A stretch of DNA of 64,000 nt from Magnetococcales bacterium (GCA_011089965.1 JAANAU010000001.1:248001-312000); one strand, 5' to 3'. Positions 36,965 through 48,785 are shown, counted from the first letter of the stretch. Translations and numbers: made by a program. The notes: generated from the letters alone by a model not told the origin.

Positions 36965-38923
36965 ATGCGTCATGACAACAAACAATCCGCATTTGGTGGC
37001 TCAAGATTTGGCGGTGTCCTATTATCGCTGGCCATGTGGTTGCAACCGTGCCAAAGTCAAGCAGATGTCATGGCGTTCTGGCAGGCAGTCGATACGGCTC
37101 AGGCCAGAAATCCACAAATTCATCGTGCCGAAGCGGTATTACGCGCAGCACGCGAGGACAATCCCAAAACGTTTGCCAAATTGCTGCCGTATGTCAATCT
37201 GCGGGCTGTCGATGTCTTGCGAGAAGGGACGCATTATCAAACCCGTGGTACTGACCAGCATGGAGATCCACGGACAGTCTCTTTGTCTGTCAATCAACGG
37301 CTGGTCAATGTACCATTCTGGATCGATCATGCACAAAGCGATGTGCATGTGGAAGCGGCCTTTGCCGATTTGATGGCCATGCGCCAAGAGATTGCATTGC
37401 GGGTGGCCACGATTACCTCCAACTGGCTGGAAGCACGGGAGGTATATGAATTAGCAAAAAAATACATCACCATCACCCAGCACCATCTGGCAGAAAACAC
37501 ATTGCGTTTCAATGCCGGTGAATCGACGGAAACCGATGTGCAGCAGGCAGCGTCACGCGCCCATCAAGCGCAAGCCAGCTTGCGGGATGCCCGCAACACC
37601 CTGGAAAAAGAGACGGCCTTCTTCCGTGAGGTGGTCGGAGCCAATCCCGATGCAGATCTCTCTTTGCCGGAATACACCTGGGAAGAGCCTGCCGATCTGA
37701 ATACCCGGATCTGGAAATGGATCGAGGATCGTCCGGAGATCTGGGCAGCCCGCGCCCGACACGGGGAAAGCGCCATGACCGAACAGATGGAACGAGCCGC
37801 CCATTTGCCGACACTGGATCTCAGTTATACCGCCAGCCGTACCTGGGATGCGGAATTGGGGGGATCGACCGGAAGATCGATCAAGGAAGATGAAAGCGCC
37901 CATTCGGTCAGTTTGATTCTCAATCTCCCTCTGTTCAGTGGATTGGAAACGGTCAGTAAAACCCGTGAGGCCAAGGCCCTCAAAGAGGCGGCCATGACCG
38001 AGTTGGATCGCTTGCGCACCTTGGCACGCCGTGAGGTGGAAGAGGCACGATTCGATTTGAAAAACAATAAAGAAGCCATTGTCTCCCTCGAACGGGCACT
38101 GGTCTTCAGTGAAAAGGCGGCTGCCGGACTCCAGGAGAGTTTTCATGCCGGCACGCGCACGTTGTTGGATGTGTTGGATGCGCAGTTTGAGGTGCATACC
38201 TTGCGCACCAATCTGGTGCGACATCGTTACCAGGCACAACTGGCAGTTGTTCGTTTATGGAAAAGTCTGGGTCGCTCCCTGCAAACCACGACTCCGGCAC
38301 GCAGCGGTTCCCATGTCGAATCGATCCAACAGACCGATGCCGGACGGGATGCAGTGGTGCGCACCGCCTATACCCAAACCAGAAACGCCATGGAGGAGAG
38401 CCAGCGCTCTGCAACCGATGAAGGGTTGCAGCTATTATTGAATGAACTGGAAATGGCCCAACAAGCACCCAAGTGGAATCATGCCCAACAAGCCCGGCCA
38501 TTGCAGGAGTTGCACAAACCTCAGGAGAAGCCATCCCCGGTGCGGCCAGATATGAACGCCATGTCCTTGCATAAATCGGATCGACCAGCACCCAAAGGTT
38601 TTCCCGAATGGCACGATGACGGACGGTTCATGGTCCATATCGGGACATTCCAGAAAGAGGAAGAGCTGACCGCCCGGATGCGTGCCTTGGGAGATATCGG
38701 CATTCCCAGTTGGTCAGAGAGGATCCATGCCCCGGATGAACGTGCCATGACCCGATTGTTGGTTGGTCCTTTCATCTCTTATGATCAGGTTCTGGAAGCC
38801 ATGACCATCATCAACCGCAAAACGGGCAACGCGGTGGGATGGGTGCCGGTATTGACCAGAAGCGGTGAACCGGATGGCATCATTTTGCGTTTCACTCAAA
38901 CCTTGGAGGAGTTGATTCCCTAG
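36965..38923 (+). CDS. TolC-family outer-membrane protein with C-terminal SPOR domain
   Basis: Residues 1-35 look like a signal peptide (GVLLSLAMWLQPCQSQA). Residues 40-450 are the TolC/outer-membrane efflux fold, with repeated AHQAQASLRDARNTLEKE and ARREVEEARFDLKNNKEA helices and the typical SFHAGTRTLLDVLDAQFEVH. After a Pro/Gln/Lys-rich linker, residues about 549-650 form a SPOR domain (FMVHIGTFQKEEELTARM, RLLVGPFISYDQVLEAM), which binds denuded peptidoglycan at division sites. The frame extends 80 codons upstream across the tRNA, so the ATG at 36965 is chosen. The stop overlaps the convergent cNMP-REC gene by four bases. Confidence 0.9.
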   Translation: MRHDNKQSAFGGSRFGGVLLSLAMWLQPCQSQADVMAFWQAVDTAQARNPQIHRAEAVLRAAREDNPKTFAKLLPYVNLRAVDVLREGTHYQTRGTDQHGDPRTVSLSVNQRLVNVPFWIDHAQSDVHVEAAFADLMAMRQEIALRVATITSNWLEAREVYELAKKYITITQHHLAENTLRFNAGESTETDVQQAASRAHQAQASLRDARNTLEKETAFFREVVGANPDADLSLPEYTWEEPADLNTRIWKWIEDRPEIWAARARHGESAMTEQMERAAHLPTLDLSYTASRTWDAELGGSTGRSIKEDESAHSVSLILNLPLFSGLETVSKTREAKALKEAAMTELDRLRTLARREVEEARFDLKNNKEAIVSLERALVFSEKAAAGLQESFHAGTRTLLDVLDAQFEVHTLRTNLVRHRYQAQLAVVRLWKSLGRSLQTTTPARSGSHVESIQQTDAGRDAVVRTAYTQTRNAMEESQRSATDEGLQLLLNELEMAQQAPKWNHAQQARPLQELHKPQEKPSPVRPDMNAMSLHKSDRPAPKGFPEWHDDGRFMVHIGTFQKEEELTARMRALGDIGIPSWSERIHAPDERAMTRLLVGPFISYDQVLEAMTIINRKTGNAVGWVPVLTRSGEPDGIILRFTQTLEELIP

Positions 38924-39939
38924 GCCCGGGAATAATCACTGTGGGGCACGATGCAGCGGTGGATCCAGTCACGCAGCAGACCCGTATATTTATGTGTCTG
39001 CTCCTCACGAACCGGTTCCACCTCCTCCAGAGCCGTACGTTGTGCCTTGTGTCGGGATAAGGCATGCTGGACCGCCCGCACCAACGAGCGCCGGTTCACC
39101 TGACCCTTGATCAGATAATCCTGCGCCCCCTGCTCCACCGCCAGGATCGCCTGCTGATCATCATCCATGCCTGTGAAAACAATAATAGGAGTGTCATAAG
39201 CCTGTTGTTGCATGCGCCCAAAGGTCTCCTCATACCCCTGACTGTCCGGCAGATGTAAATCCAACAAGATCAAATCAAATTTGTCCTGTCGCAGCAGACT
39301 CTCCGCCTCCTGGAAGGTGGTGGCGTGGGTCAAATGGTACACCGGGAAACGCAACAGATCCTCCCGGTTCTCCACCGAGTTGGCCAACCACGCCTGAATC
39401 ATCGAGAAAAATTCCAGCTCATCCTCCACGATCAGGAAATGATAACACACACTGAAATCATGCACATTTGGCAGTCTGCGACATGGATTCAAACCGGCAG
39501 CACCACTTTTGACCCCCTTTTCCCCTTTGCCAGAACGTGCCGCCTTTTTCCCCTTGCCCCCGGCACCCGCCACTCTGGAGCCGTGTTCCAGATCGAACAG
39601 CCTCTGGGACAGATGACGAATCAAACGAAAGGCAATCGACGGATCCTGATGCATGCGTGCAATGAACATCTTTTCATCAATGCCCAGAATAAACGACTCT
39701 TCCAGGGCCGTGGCGGTTGCAAACCGCTCATGGTTGACAGTAAACGCCGAGGCAATGCCAAAAATCTCCCCAGCTCCGATCTCAACCCGCATGCTCTTGC
39801 CCGCAGAGGTCACGCGCGTCAGCTCCACCCGACCCTTGCGCACCATGTAGAATTTGTCCGAGACCTCACCTTGACGGAAAATGATCTCTCCTGCCTGATA
39901 ATGTTTGCCCAGTTCTCTGGACTCATCCACCTGCATCAC
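38920..39939 (-). CDS. cyclic-nucleotide-binding domain fused to a receiver domain
   Basis: Residues 10-125 are a cNMP-binding domain ([33 protein letters not shown]). A basic linker ([14 protein letters not shown]) leads to a receiver at about 165-300, with acidic pocket VEDE, phospho-acceptor Asp in [13 protein letters not shown], Thr in IVFTG, and Lys in YLIKGQ. There is no DNA-binding output. It is the last gene of the four-gene signalling operon and overlaps the preceding gene by 17 bases, so it is a plausible terminal acceptor of that phosphorelay. Confidence 0.9.
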   Translation of the reverse strand: MMQVDESRELGKHYQAGEIIFRQGEVSDKFYMVRKGRVELTRVTSAGKSMRVEIGAGEIFGIASAFTVNHERFATATALEESFILGIDEKMFIARMHQDPSIAFRLIRHLSQRLFDLEHGSRVAGAGGKGKKAARSGKGEKGVKSGAAGLNPCRRLPNVHDFSVCYHFLIVEDELEFFSMIQAWLANSVENREDLLRFPVYHLTHATTFQEAESLLRQDKFDLILLDLHLPDSQGYEETFGRMQQQAYDTPIIVFTGMDDDQQAILAVEQGAQDYLIKGQVNRRSLVRAVQHALSRHKAQRTALEEVEPVREEQTHKYTGLLRDWIHRCIVPHSDYSRA

Positions 39940-42061
39940 GCACTCTCCTGCCCTCGATACACGCCTTCATCGCCTGATCGGCCTTTTCAATCTCGGCCAA
40001 CAGACTCTCCACCAGCACAACATCCGCACCCCCGGAACGGGCCACAGCCTCAACCTCCAAAACAATCGGACGCAAACGCACCAAACCAAACTGCGCCGAC
40101 AAACTCTTCAAAGAATGCACTTCCAGACGCAAACGCTGGATATCCCCGACCAGAAGGGCAGTCCGGATCCGGATCATCCGATCCTTCAGCCCGCTCTGAA
40201 AGGTCTCCAGAACCTTGTAGAACTCCTCGCCCAGATCCTCCTGCAACTCTTTGATCTTGTCCCGATCAATCGGTTCCCGTTCGTTCGGATCGTTTTGCCA
40301 ACCCTGCCCGGAGGCCGCCGCAGCCTCTGTCATGGCCTGCGGACGCGACAACCAACGACTCAACACCCCCAACAACTCGCCACGCTTGAACGGCTTGCTC
40401 AAATAGTCATCCATGCCAGCCGCCAGGCACTTCTCCCGATCCCCCTGCATGGCATTGGCGGTCAGGGCAATCACCGGAGTACGCACGCCGGATGTTTGTT
40501 CCTGCTGACGCAATGCACGGCTGGCTGCATAACCATCCATCTCGGGCATCAAACAGTCCATCAGCACCAGATCATAGGAGTGGCGCGCCAATTTATCCAA
40601 AGCGATCCGGCCATTGGCCGCCACATCGATGCGCAGTTGAAACGGACGCAACATCCCCTTGATCACCGCCAGATTGATCGGGTCATCTTCGACCAACAAC
40701 AAGGAGCGGTTCTCCGGGATCACCACATCCCGCAACTCATTGGCACCACTCCGTTCCGGCGCCGGATGCCCGGAGCGCGCCATCTGAAACGGAATCACCA
40801 CCCGAAACGTGCTCCCCTTTCCCAGAGCACTCTCCACACTGATCTCTCCCCCCATCATGCGCACCAGACGATTGGTAATGCTCAATCCCAATCCCGTGCC
40901 TCCGAATTTGCGGGTTGTGGAGCTGTCCACCTGGGAAAAGGCATCAAACAGCCGCGAAAAATTTTCCGGACTGATCCCAATGCCGGTATCCCGGACCGTA
41001 AAGGCAATCACCGCCTGCTCATGGGAGAGCTTGACCGGTTCCACCGTCAACAATACACGGCCCACCTCGGTAAATTTCAAGGCATTGGACAGCAGGTTGG
41101 TCAAGATCTGACGCACCCGCACCGGATCTCCCACCAGATCGCTCGGCAACAGACCGCCATACTCGACAATCAGATCGATCTCCTTGTTGGCCGCCACCTG
41201 ACCAAACAACACGTTCAACTCATCCAACAAAGACCACAATCCAAATGGAATGGTCTCCAACTCCAATCGACCGGCCTCGATTTTGGAAAAATCAAGAATA
41301 TCATTGATGATAATCAATAAATTCTCACCAGAACGCCGAATCGTCTCCAGATAAAGCCGATACTCCTCCGGCAACTCCAGATCCATCAACAGCTCGGCCA
41401 TACCCAGAATGCCGTTCAACGGGGTCCGGATCTCATGGCTCATGACTGCCAGAAACTCGCTTTTGGCCATGTTGGCCCGTTCCGCAGCCAGCATGGCGGC
41501 ATGCAGTTGCTGTTCGTTGGCCGCCAGCTTTGCCAACGCCTGTTCGGCATTGCACCGGGCAGTATCCAAGGCGCAATTTTTCTGTTCCAGCGCCCTCCTG
41601 GCCAACAGCAGATACTCGATATTCTTGACCCGCGCCAGAATGATCTGCGGACTGGAGGGTTTGCGTATATAATCGATGGCCCCCAGGGCCAACCCCTTGG
41701 CCTCGTCTTCAAATTCGGTTTTGGCCGTCAGAAAAATGACCGGAATCGAGGCGGTTGTCGCATCCTCCTTGAGTTTCTTGATGGTCTGATAGCCATCCAT
41801 GACCGGCATCATGATGTCCAGCAAAATGATGTCCGGGACCACCCGCCGCACCACCTGCAACGCTTTCACCCCATGGGTGGCGACCAGAATCTGGAAATGA
41901 TCGTTCAAAGCGCTGCGGATGATATCGATGTTTTCCGGCTGATCGTCCACCAACAGCACGATACTCTTGCATCGATCCTCCATTGGACCAGAATCGTTTC
42001 CCAACACGGATTGACTCTCCATCTTCACGACTCCAAGATAACACCCATGCGCGTTGCCCAC
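39923..42061 (-). CDS. hybrid histidine kinase REC-HisKA-HATPase-REC-Hpt
   Basis: Domains in order: receiver (about 33-150; Asp in [15 protein letters not shown]), coiled helix, HisKA ([19 protein letters not shown], about 205), ATPase ([30 protein letters not shown]), second receiver (about 450-570; Asp in [14 protein letters not shown]), and an Hpt domain with His in [15 protein letters not shown] near residue 645. It is soluble and has no membrane segment, so it must be fed by the membrane kinase upstream or by a ligand. The start overlaps that gene by 37 bases; an ATG 14 codons in is possible. Confidence 0.92.
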   Translation of the reverse strand: MGNAHGCYLGVVKMESQSVLGNDSGPMEDRCKSIVLLVDDQPENIDIIRSALNDHFQILVATHGVKALQVVRRVVPDIILLDIMMPVMDGYQTIKKLKEDATTASIPVIFLTAKTEFEDEAKGLALGAIDYIRKPSSPQIILARVKNIEYLLLARRALEQKNCALDTARCNAEQALAKLAANEQQLHAAMLAAERANMAKSEFLAVMSHEIRTPLNGILGMAELLMDLELPEEYRLYLETIRRSGENLLIIINDILDFSKIEAGRLELETIPFGLWSLLDELNVLFGQVAANKEIDLIVEYGGLLPSDLVGDPVRVRQILTNLLSNALKFTEVGRVLLTVEPVKLSHEQAVIAFTVRDTGIGISPENFSRLFDAFSQVDSSTTRKFGGTGLGLSITNRLVRMMGGEISVESALGKGSTFRVVIPFQMARSGHPAPERSGANELRDVVIPENRSLLLVEDDPINLAVIKGMLRPFQLRIDVAANGRIALDKLARHSYDLVLMDCLMPEMDGYAASRALRQQEQTSGVRTPVIALTANAMQGDREKCLAAGMDDYLSKPFKRGELLGVLSRWLSRPQAMTEAAAASGQGWQNDPNEREPIDRDKIKELQEDLGEEFYKVLETFQSGLKDRMIRIRTALLVGDIQRLRLEVHSLKSLSAQFGLVRLRPIVLEVEAVARSGGADVVLVESLLAEIEKADQAMKACIEGRRVRDAGG

Positions 42062-44958
42062 TGCCGAAGCAGCTCCAGGCAGCGGTCATATTCATACATT
42101 TCCAGATTTCTGACCATCGCCTGCCACCAGGCATAACTCTCCTGGTCCGTGGCCCAACGCTCCATGGCCCGAATCATCTCCTCTGCCCGGACATCCAGGA
42201 TCAACAACATGTGTGCTGCCTGTTGCATCAAAGGCCGCAAACCATCCGGATCGATCTCACCAGCCACCTCTCCGTTCACGACCGTTGCCACCGTGCCAGC
42301 CGGATCCGGAAAAGCGGTCTTGACCGCCAACAACACGGCTTCCAACTGGCGGGAGGTATCGGCAATCAAGGGACGCAAGGATTTCTTCCCATGCCGCTCC
42401 TTGGCCCCATGTTCGACCCGCATGGCGGCCAGACTCAATTCAACCGCCCCAATCGTGGCTGCTCCCCCTTTCAAGGTGTGTGCCACCCGTTCCAGCTCAT
42501 TCCACTGCTTGCCTTCCAGCAACTCGCTCATCAGTCGGCAGGCTTGAGCCTGACTGGCCACAAACTTGTTCATGACCCGACGATACAAAGCAACATCGCC
42601 ACCCATGCCCCGCAAACCCGCCCGCGTATTGATACCGGGCAAAACCGGCAACGGGGTTTTGAGTTCACTCTCCTCTCTGGGCAGGGGGAGCAGAGGTATT
42701 CCATCGACAAATGCCAACGGTTGCGCATCCGGATCATGAGCATCCATCGCAATGGATTTGCCAAACCGAATCGTACAGATGAACCGACTGCCCTGGCCCG
42801 GGATGCTCTCAACAGCAATCTCGCCCCCCATCATCGTGACCAGACTCTTGGCAATCGCCAATCCCAAACCCGTCCCTCCATACCGCCGCGTGGAACTGCT
42901 GTCTCCTTGGTGAAACTTTTGAAAAATCGCGGAGAGCTGCTCGGGTGTCATGCCGATGCCAGTATCACGAATCGCAAAACGCAATACCATCTCCGAAGAA
43001 CTCTCTTCGATACGATCCACTGCCACCACCACCTCCCCATGATCGGTGAACTTGATGGCATTATTGGTGAGATTAAGCAATACCTGACGCAACCGCAACG
43101 GATCTCCCAGCAACGGAATGGTCAGAGGTTCTGCCAGCTCGATCCGGAATTGCAGAGATTTCTCCTGTGCCTTGACCTGCATGGAGCTTTCCAGGCTGAC
43201 CAACACCTCAGCCAGGTCAAAAGCCGTGCGCTCGATCACCATTCCCCCGGACTCGATGCGTGAAAAGTCCAGGATATCGTTGATCATGCGCAACATGCCG
43301 TTGGCCGAGGCATAGAGCTTTTGCAGATAATCCCGTTGACGATTGGTCAAGGCCGTTCGCAGACACAAATGGCTGAAGCCGATGATGGCATTCATCGGCG
43401 TCCGGATCTCATGGCTCATATTGGCCAGAAACTCCCCTTTGATCCGACTGGCCTCTTCCGCATGCTCTTTGGCCGTGCGCAACTCCTGCTCCAGAATCTT
43501 GTGTGGAGTCATATCCAGCAAAGTGCCCGTCACCCGCAGGGGGGCATGGCTGGCATCGCGATCAATACGCGCATTGCACTGCACAAAACGGATCTGACCA
43601 TCGGGCCGCACCACGCGAAACTCCAACTCAAACTCCAAAGCCTGAGTGTGCAGCGTACTCTCCACGGTATGGTTCACCAACCCCCGGTCATCGACATGCA
43701 CTGCTGCCAGAAACCGTTTATGGCTGGGCAACAGGGCATGCGGGCGCAATCCGAAGATCCGATACAACTCGGCAGACCACTGCACAGACCCGGCGAGCAG
43801 ATCCCACTCCCAACTCCCCAGATGAGCCAGCCGTTGCGCCTGATCCAAAAGCTCCAGATGACGCCGGGTGATCGCCTCCACCCGCACCCGTTCTTCCACC
43901 TCCCGCTCCAGATCCAGGTTGAGTTGGGCCAAAATGCGTGTGCGATCCATGACCCGCTGCTCCAACTCCCGGCGGATCGCCCACAAGGCGCGGGTGCGCT
44001 CCTCGAACAGGGCAGCCAACTCCTCCAGTTCATCCCCGGTCCCAACCGGAGCAATGGCAAAGGTGTCGTCATCCGTGGCCAGACGCACCCGTTGACACAA
44101 CTTCAGAATCGGCTCGGCAGCTCTGGCTCCCAGATGCATGGCCAGCAACATGGAGATGATCACCAACGCCAGACCCAACAAGGTGGCATTGGTGATACTC
44201 TCATAAATCGGCGCACGTATCGCTGTTTTGCTGACCGTCAGACGTTGTCGCACGCCCAGACGCGTCAAAATGGCCGATCCAGGGGGGGGAGTCATGATCA
44301 ACTCCAGCGTATCCCCAGCCTCCGGTGCACCGGAGTGATACAACACCTGATCTCCCCACAGAATGGTCCGCTGAATCATCTTGTCGCCAGCCACCACATC
44401 GGCCAGCAGACCGGGAAGATCCACGTGGACGATCATCGCCCCCTGTATGGTATCATCCAATACGATGGTCTGACTCAGAATCAGATACCTGCCGGAGGCA
44501 TCGATCATCGGAGCCGGACGGCTGACGGTCAGGGCCACACGCCACACCGGTGCGTCGCGGGGCGGGGCATTGTCACCATGTTCGATGAACAACGGCGTCC
44601 CATCGAAATTGACCAGGGTAAAGGCTGCAATATGCCGACCACTGGAAAAGTTGCGCGCCAGTTGTGGCAGATGCGGATCATGCGCAGTCCCCTCCACCAG
44701 AGCATGAATCATCAAAGGGTTGCGCGCAAACTGCTCCAGGTTCTGGCGCAGAAAACCAATCCGCGTTTCCACCCGTTCAAACAGCGCCTGTCCATGCGCC
44801 CGCAAGGCCGTGATCGACTGCTGCCGCAACGAATGGATCATGTCGGCCTGCAACAAACCCAAGACCAGGACCAGGGCAGCCCCAACAAAGGCACTGAACT
44901 GGACGATATATCGCCGTCGCAACTGACCCGAGGTCACGGGTTGGATGGTCGTATTCAT
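42025..44958 (-). CDS. membrane sensor histidine kinase with PAS and Hpt domains
   Basis: An N-terminal helix (residues 19-41) and a second (about 250-270) enclose a large periplasmic sensory domain of the Cache type. HAMP-like and coiled regions, a PAS domain (about 370-490), HisKA ([20 protein letters not shown], about 515) and an ATPase domain ([30 protein letters not shown]) follow. The C-terminus has an Hpt domain ([16 protein letters not shown]) but no receiver, so phosphate must pass through the receiver of the next protein. The start overlaps the binding-protein gene by four bases. Confidence 0.92.
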   Translation of the reverse strand: MNTTIQPVTSGQLRRRYIVQFSAFVGAALVLVLGLLQADMIHSLRQQSITALRAHGQALFERVETRIGFLRQNLEQFARNPLMIHALVEGTAHDPHLPQLARNFSSGRHIAAFTLVNFDGTPLFIEHGDNAPPRDAPVWRVALTVSRPAPMIDASGRYLILSQTIVLDDTIQGAMIVHVDLPGLLADVVAGDKMIQRTILWGDQVLYHSGAPEAGDTLELIMTPPPGSAILTRLGVRQRLTVSKTAIRAPIYESITNATLLGLALVIISMLLAMHLGARAAEPILKLCQRVRLATDDDTFAIAPVGTGDELEELAALFEERTRALWAIRRELEQRVMDRTRILAQLNLDLEREVEERVRVEAITRRHLELLDQAQRLAHLGSWEWDLLAGSVQWSAELYRIFGLRPHALLPSHKRFLAAVHVDDRGLVNHTVESTLHTQALEFELEFRVVRPDGQIRFVQCNARIDRDASHAPLRVTGTLLDMTPHKILEQELRTAKEHAEEASRIKGEFLANMSHEIRTPMNAIIGFSHLCLRTALTNRQRDYLQKLYASANGMLRMINDILDFSRIESGGMVIERTAFDLAEVLVSLESSMQVKAQEKSLQFRIELAEPLTIPLLGDPLRLRQVLLNLTNNAIKFTDHGEVVVAVDRIEESSSEMVLRFAIRDTGIGMTPEQLSAIFQKFHQGDSSSTRRYGGTGLGLAIAKSLVTMMGGEIAVESIPGQGSRFICTIRFGKSIAMDAHDPDAQPLAFVDGIPLLPLPREESELKTPLPVLPGINTRAGLRGMGGDVALYRRVMNKFVASQAQACRLMSELLEGKQWNELERVAHTLKGGAATIGAVELSLAAMRVEHGAKERHGKKSLRPLIADTSRQLEAVLLAVKTAFPDPAGTVATVVNGEVAGEIDPDGLRPLMQQAAHMLLILDVRAEEMIRAMERWATDQESYAWWQAMVRNLEMYEYDRCLELLRQWATRMGVILES

Positions 44959-47123
44959 GGTCTGGCGCTCACCGGCACCACCCGGCCATCGGCAGCGATC
45001 CGACCCAGATGATAATCACCCACCCCCAAGGCATCATGACGATTTTCGGCAAACGGAACCGTCAGGCGCTTGATCACACTCTCATGCAGTGGCAACGACT
45101 CCAGGGTGGCGCGTACCACCCGACGCTCGCTGCTGCCAGCCGCACGCATGGCGGCTGCAAGCATCCGGGTCAATTCGTAGGCATGGAGGAAACCACTTCC
45201 CAAAGCCGGTGGCAATGCCCCGGCCACTTGGCCAAAATAGCGACGTGCCCGCCGGACCAGCTCCTCCTGGGCAGGATTGGCCGGGTCATCGGGAAAAAAG
45301 GTCTGGGGAAAAACCAGATCCATATGCGCCAGAATCGCCAGCTCTTCGGGAGTCAGACGCGCCCCCAGCAATCCCCAGTGGGAGACCACTGCCACCGTCG
45401 GCAGATGACGGGCCAGATCCAGCAGCAGAGGAATGGTCTCACCCGGGGTATCGACCAGAATCACCGCTTCTGCCCGACTTTCGGCCAAACGCGACAGCAA
45501 GTCGGCTGTCCCCCCGGGCAGACCGTTTTCCACCCAATAAACCAACTCCGGATGGATGCCAAAGGCGTGAAGATGACGCCTCAGGATCTCTGCAAACTGA
45601 TGTCCCCATCCGGAATTTTCCAATACCAGGGCAATGCGGTGGCTGCGGGCCAAGGCGGCCTTGGCCAGAAATGGGGCTGTCCAGCGATCATTCAGGCTGA
45701 AGCGGAACACCTGGTTGGGTGTATAGCCGTTTTCGGTCAAATTGCGCGCTGCCGACCAGGGCAACAGCATGGGCAATCCCAATTCATGGACTGCATCGAT
45801 TTCCGATGAGACCACGGAACTCTTCTGTCCCCCCATGACTGCCACCAGAGGGTCCAGACCCGCAAAAAACTTCAGATTATCCAGACCGCGCGTAGCCAAC
45901 CCGTGATTGTCCCGAGTCACCAGATGGATTGGACGGCCCAACACCCCGCCACGTTCATTGATCTCTGCCAATGCAAACTGCACACCGCGCCGCAACTCCA
46001 AACCAACCAGCGCACTCTCTCCGGAAAGCTGGGCATCCAGACCCACGAGCACAGGCTTCTCCTGTTGTCCGGTCCAGACCGGCAACAGCAACCGCTCCTC
46101 CAGCCTGGCCATCACATCCGATCCGATCTGCTCTTCAAACTGCCGCGCCAACACGGCACCCAAGTGTTGGAACGATGCCCGACCTTCCGGCAACAGTGCA
46201 TGCACGATGATCCCGGACTCCCCCAACTCCTGCAACACCTCCATCTCCCGCGTCCGCACCTCGGCACGCTGCCATCCGGACAGCTCACGGACCAGCTCCA
46301 ACAGCCTCTCCTGATCATGGGCAGTCAGCATATCCAAGGCATCGCGACTCATGGCCAGCAGATAACCGGTCTGGGCATGACCGCTCAGGGTCAAATGACG
46401 CTGCCCTCCATGGGCAGGCACGGCACGCACGGACCACAGGGTCACATCCTGCACCGGTGGCGTTTCGGTTTCGACAGAGAACTCCGCCGCGATCCCGGGT
46501 ACGGATTGCGCCCCAAGGCGGGTCATGAACTCGGGCGTGATGCGGTTTTCCGGCTGCCCTGCCCACACGCTCAAACCAGCAAACTGCTCCGGTTCGAGCA
46601 AGGGGCGATCAGCCAGCCAATGACGACTGCCGCCATCCCAGATGGCCAACCCCTCCAAACCCAGACGGCGCACCTTGTCCAACAACAGGCGACCGAAATC
46701 ATCCGCCAACACCTGTTGAAAAGCCTCCCGGGTGGGAAACATAAATGGGAGATCCAACACCTGCACAGCCTCGATCCGTCTGGCCAGACAGCTCAGAGGC
46801 ACCAGGATCATGGAGAGTTCACCCCGGCTGGCCAACTCCAGCATCCGTTCATCGCCACCGAAATCAACGGCAGAATGGAGACTCAAACGGACAGTTCCGC
46901 TCTCCGGGGTTGCCAACTGCCCGGCCAGACGCTGAACCGCCTCCCGCTCCACCGGACCTATTGTCGAGGCCATACCCAACCGCAAGGTCAGGACACGTTC
47001 CGCATCCCGGCCATTGCCCACAGGCAATGGCTGCAAAAAACTGTTCCCCAACCGCATGGCCAGGAGTGCCAATACCAGACCCAGAAACAACATCAGAATC
47101 TGTCGAAACCTTTTCTCCGACAT
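44955..47123 (-). CDS. membrane-anchored double solute-binding protein (DctP-like plus LivJ-like)
   Basis: A signal-anchor helix (residues 9-24) exports the protein. Residues about 45-345 resemble TRAP-transporter DctP binding proteins ([37 protein letters not shown]). Residues about 355-722 resemble type I periplasmic binding proteins of the LivJ class ([50 protein letters not shown]). The usual ligand-gripping Arg of DctP (consensus KIRV) is replaced here by SVWAGQP. No permease genes are near. As the first gene of the kinase operon it is likely a sensor input. Confidence 0.88.
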   Translation of the reverse strand: MSEKRFRQILMLFLGLVLALLAMRLGNSFLQPLPVGNGRDAERVLTLRLGMASTIGPVEREAVQRLAGQLATPESGTVRLSLHSAVDFGGDERMLELASRGELSMILVPLSCLARRIEAVQVLDLPFMFPTREAFQQVLADDFGRLLLDKVRRLGLEGLAIWDGGSRHWLADRPLLEPEQFAGLSVWAGQPENRITPEFMTRLGAQSVPGIAAEFSVETETPPVQDVTLWSVRAVPAHGGQRHLTLSGHAQTGYLLAMSRDALDMLTAHDQERLLELVRELSGWQRAEVRTREMEVLQELGESGIIVHALLPEGRASFQHLGAVLARQFEEQIGSDVMARLEERLLLPVWTGQQEKPVLVGLDAQLSGESALVGLELRRGVQFALAEINERGGVLGRPIHLVTRDNHGLATRGLDNLKFFAGLDPLVAVMGGQKSSVVSSEIDAVHELGLPMLLPWSAARNLTENGYTPNQVFRFSLNDRWTAPFLAKAALARSHRIALVLENSGWGHQFAEILRRHLHAFGIHPELVYWVENGLPGGTADLLSRLAESRAEAVILVDTPGETIPLLLDLARHLPTVAVVSHWGLLGARLTPEELAILAHMDLVFPQTFFPDDPANPAQEELVRRARRYFGQVAGALPPALGSGFLHAYELTRMLAAAMRAAGSSERRVVRATLESLPLHESVIKRLTVPFAENRHDALGVGDYHLGRIAADGRVVPVSARP

Positions 47124-47147
47124 CTGCGGCCTACCACTCTGGCGACT

Positions 47148-47516
47148 TCATGCCCAACGCTCCCAGGCAATCCAGGACCAGATCAACACCGTGTTGATCA
47201 AGGCGACCAGCACTGCTGCGGAACCCAGATCCTTGGCCCGACCAGACAAGGGGTGACGTTCAGGCCCAATCCGATCCACCACGGCTTCAAGCGCCGAGTT
47301 GAGCAGTTCCACCACCAACACCAGCAACAATGAACCGATCAACAAGGCCCGTTCCACCCCATTCTGTCCCAGCCATACCCCCGCAGGAAACAGGATCAAC
47401 ACCAACATCAACTCCTGGCGAAAGGCTGCCTCATGACGCCAGGCCGCCTGAAAACCCAACATGGAGTAACCGGCAGCATCCACCACCCGTTTCAGTCCTG
47501 TAGCACCCGGTTTCAT
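47148..47516 (-). CDS. dgkA: diacylglycerol kinase
   Basis: DgkA recycles diacylglycerol to phosphatidic acid. Three membrane helices and the signature VVELLNSALEAVVDRIG, followed by HPLSGRAKDLGSAAVLVALI, identify it. The ATG at 47516 has AGGAGG upstream and gives the normal small-enzyme length (122 aa). The longer frame has ten extra residues of poor quality. Confidence 0.95.
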   Translation of the reverse strand: MKPGATGLKRVVDAAGYSMLGFQAAWRHEAAFRQELMLVLILFPAGVWLGQNGVERALLIGSLLLVLVVELLNSALEAVVDRIGPERHPLSGRAKDLGSAAVLVALINTVLIWSWIAWERWA

Positions 47517-47547
47517 GCCCGCCTCCTGGCCACGATCCGTGTCCAAT

Positions 47548-48198
47548 CTACCATGCCGTTTCTCCCGTCAATAGAAAATGTTTGACCCAATGGGCAGCAC
47601 GGCGCGAAAAGACCAGTCCCACATGCATGACCGGCAGAGTGGCATGCACGGCTCCAGGCAGATGGGTTTCGGCCACTGCCACCACACCATCGTTGGGAGC
47701 AGGCAGCCCCCAGATGAGATGACTCAATCCCAACGGCAACGTACCGGACAAAACCCCGACCTGACGCCCTTCCGGAACCCGCAACTCCCGTTGACCATCC
47801 AGGGCACCAAACAGGCTGCGCCCGAGCAGCCATGCCCCACCTGCCCAACGGGCCAACCTTTGCGCGGACAAGGATCCCTGAAAGGGGGTTCCCAATGCCA
47901 CCATCCGGCCTATCGGGGCATCGGGATGACGCTCCAACATCCGCAACGCCACCAGACCACCCAGACTGTGACACACCAAATGGACCGAACCTGCGGCCAC
48001 CCGTTTCATCCCCGGTCCGAAACGCAACTCCAGAAACTCCCACAACGCTTCGGCATTCTCCTCCAATCCCCGGCGCACAGTGGGATAATGGAAGGTCAGC
48101 ACCCGATAGCCATCCTGACGCAAACGCCAGTCCAACCACTTGAATTCGGTGCCATCCAGCCACAAGCCATGCACCAACACCACACTCTCCGCAACCAT
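47548..48198 (-). CDS. alpha/beta hydrolase, lipase-like
   Basis: The core begins SVVLVHGLWLDGTEFKWLDW (oxyanion region), and the nucleophile elbow is HLVCHSLGGLVALRML. The acid is likely in APNDGVVAV and the His in LPVMHVGLV. The ATG at 48198 has GGAGGAGGAC just upstream; the frame continues 48 codons further but without a start signal. Substrate is unknown; a carboxylesterase or acyl hydrolase is likely. Confidence 0.85.
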   Translation of the reverse strand: MVAESVVLVHGLWLDGTEFKWLDWRLRQDGYRVLTFHYPTVRRGLEENAEALWEFLELRFGPGMKRVAAGSVHLVCHSLGGLVALRMLERHPDAPIGRMVALGTPFQGSLSAQRLARWAGGAWLLGRSLFGALDGQRELRVPEGRQVGVLSGTLPLGLSHLIWGLPAPNDGVVAVAETHLPGAVHATLPVMHVGLVFSRRAAHWVKHFLLTGETAW

Positions 48199-48397
48199 GG
48201 CGTCCTCCTCCAATCGCTGTTTTCCGCTCCGGAAAGCGGTTGCTTCTGGCGTTATTCTACGTCCAACAAACCACACAAGCCAACCGCAGATGCGCATGAC
48301 CCCACCTGCTGAAGCCATGCAACTGATCTTTCCATGCGCCATCGTGGATCATCCAGAACCATAGACAGACATCAACCATGAAGGAGCTGACCGTAAC

Positions 48398-48577
48398 ATG
48401 AAGAACGACAAAAAAATCAGAATGGTGCAAAAATCGCTGCGCTTTCCGGAACCCTTGGCAGAGTGGCTCGGCAACCAGGCCGAAGCCGAACGCCGCTCCT
48501 TCAATCAAATGGTGGTCATGACACTGGAGAAGATGCAAGAACAGCTCCCGGTGAGCGCGGGGGGAACGGACGGCTGA
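48398..48577 (+). CDS. small ribbon-helix-helix protein, Arc-like
   Basis: The 59-residue product has the Arc/MetJ pattern: a basic beta strand VQKSLRFPEPLAEWLGNQAE, then AERRSFNQMVVMTLEKMQEQ for helix B. It should bind DNA as a dimer. AAGGAG precedes the ATG with 12 bases of spacing. It is divergent from the hydrolase and convergent with the MCP gene. A partner toxin is not evident; a 77-codon frame at 48610-48843 is unconvincing. Confidence 0.72.
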   Translation: MKNDKKIRMVQKSLRFPEPLAEWLGNQAEAERRSFNQMVVMTLEKMQEQLPVSAGGTDG

Positions 48578-48785
48578 TCAACCTGTACAACCATTGCGGG
48601 ATAAAAACCATGGTCAAGTGCCTGCTGGAGTACCGACCGGATGCAGAGGAAAACATCCTGGAACTGCCGACCTTTGCTGTCACCCGATCCACAAGGGTGC
48701 CTCAGGCCATCCAGAGTGGCCGCGTTCTCTTTCCATTGCGTCCCTACCTGCCACTGAACGGGCAGGATCCCGGATGGCCAGCACC

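Noticed and set aside
39905-47333. Long plus-strand frames (39905-41320, 43321-45012, 45903-47333) opposite the signalling operon
   Set aside because: Each is antisense to a kinase or binding-protein gene with complete motifs, so they are codon-bias artefacts.
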